Origin: Cyclobacterium sp. SYSU L10401
GTDB taxonomy: Bacteria; Bacteroidota; Bacteroidia; Cytophagales; Cyclobacteriaceae
Reading direction: 5' to 3'
Assembly (NCBI RefSeq): GCF_010993705.1
Contig: NZ_WOFO01000014.1
Location: 27,777-91,776 of the forward strand
DNA length: 64,000 nt
Shown piece by piece: positions 63,752-64,000 of this stretch (position 1 is its first letter; every line of letters begins with the position of its first letter). The notes under the pieces were generated by a model. It was not told where the DNA came from. It saw only the letters and a program-made list of their open reading frames with translations, and searched no databases. Position numbers and translations under genes: made by a program.

Positions 63752-64000
63752 ACCCACCTAAGGGACCTTATGAAAGGGAGCATGGAAATCCTTATATGTA
63801 CATAAAGACCTTATATGGTTTAAGGGGAACCACATAAGGAACATAAGGACATGGAAGGGATTGCGATATTGCTTATGTGTACTTACACGCCTTATATGGT
63901 TTAAAAAAACCACATAAGGGACATAAGGACATGGAAGGGGTTGCGATAATGCTTATGTATTCTTAAATGCCTTATTTGGTTTAAAAGAAACCACATAAGG
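63752..64000. repeat. Second repeat array, downstream of the GxxExxY gene, continuing past the window
   Basis: A degenerate unit begins at 63752; good units start at 63829, 63909 (80 bp apart) and 63990 (81 bp), in the same orientation and with the same consensus as the array before the gene. The last unit is cut by the right edge, so the true copy number is unknown. Confidence 0.88.

Noticed and set aside
62893..64000. Possible CRISPR array
   Set aside because: The whole 80-bp unit is conserved, there are no unique spacers, and no cas gene lies nearby.
1..64000. tRNA or rRNA genes
   Set aside because: No cloverleaf with a GGTTCGAATCC-type T-arm or rRNA core sequence was noticed by eye; a covariance-model scan would be needed to exclude small RNAs.

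Overview
The window looks like a chromosomal segment of a Bacteroidota bacterium, most likely order Cytophagales and a Cyclobacteriaceae-like genus (inference). The evidence is two SusC/SusD outer-membrane uptake pairs, many lipoproteins, giant PAS/GAF hybrid histidine kinases, a Wzi-type outer-membrane protein, and several intergenic matches to the Bacteroidota promoter element TAnnTTTG. No rRNA or tRNA gene and no CRISPR array was found.

Layout. 0-11.5 kb: the C-terminal two thirds of a P-type cation ATPase overlaps a CoA-transferase gene. Then come a TPR histidine kinase, a decayed phytoene-dehydrogenase-like fragment, a PLP enzyme, an arginase-family enzyme, and a minus-strand run (endonuclease/phosphatase, GH18, nitrilase-family, NUDIX) that reads as one operon. 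11.8-21.4 kb: a 1337-residue hybrid kinase, the housekeeping genes prs, rplY and pth, a thiamine-binding-type protein, a Wzi-like barrel, a Dabb lipoprotein and a single-domain response regulator preceded by a perfect 22-bp palindrome. 21.4-43.4 kb: a GH3/serine-hydrolase fusion, an SSS symporter, an aldo/keto reductase, two SusCD pairs closed by strong terminators, a CheB-CheR-PAS-kinase fusion, an MscS channel and a small XRE regulator.

43.4-64 kb is an accessory region: small unrelated genes, several broken genes and long empty stretches. It holds a decayed DUF4160/DUF2442 pair, a secreted esterase beside the remnant of a second copy, and a three-gene cluster made of an uncharacterised 1099-residue protein, a phospholipase-D-family protein and a membrane-anchored protein. 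Further on are an FAD oxidase, an AraC regulator, a CIA30 protein, a BNR_4 protein, a VapBC-type toxin-antitoxin pair, and a subtilase without a signal peptide next to a free-standing propeptide-like protein. The window ends in a GxxExxY protein (PD-(D/E)XK nuclease fold) embedded between two arrays of about 80-bp hairpin-forming direct repeats that run off the right edge.

Best candidates for something undescribed: (1) the GxxExxY nuclease inside its repeat array, which recalls the arrangement of REP palindromes with their transposases; (2) the 1099-residue protein / PLD / membrane-protein cluster; (3) the subtilase with a trans-encoded inhibitor-like partner; (4) a 59-bp sequence, 50/59 identical, found in two intergenic sites 32 kb apart.
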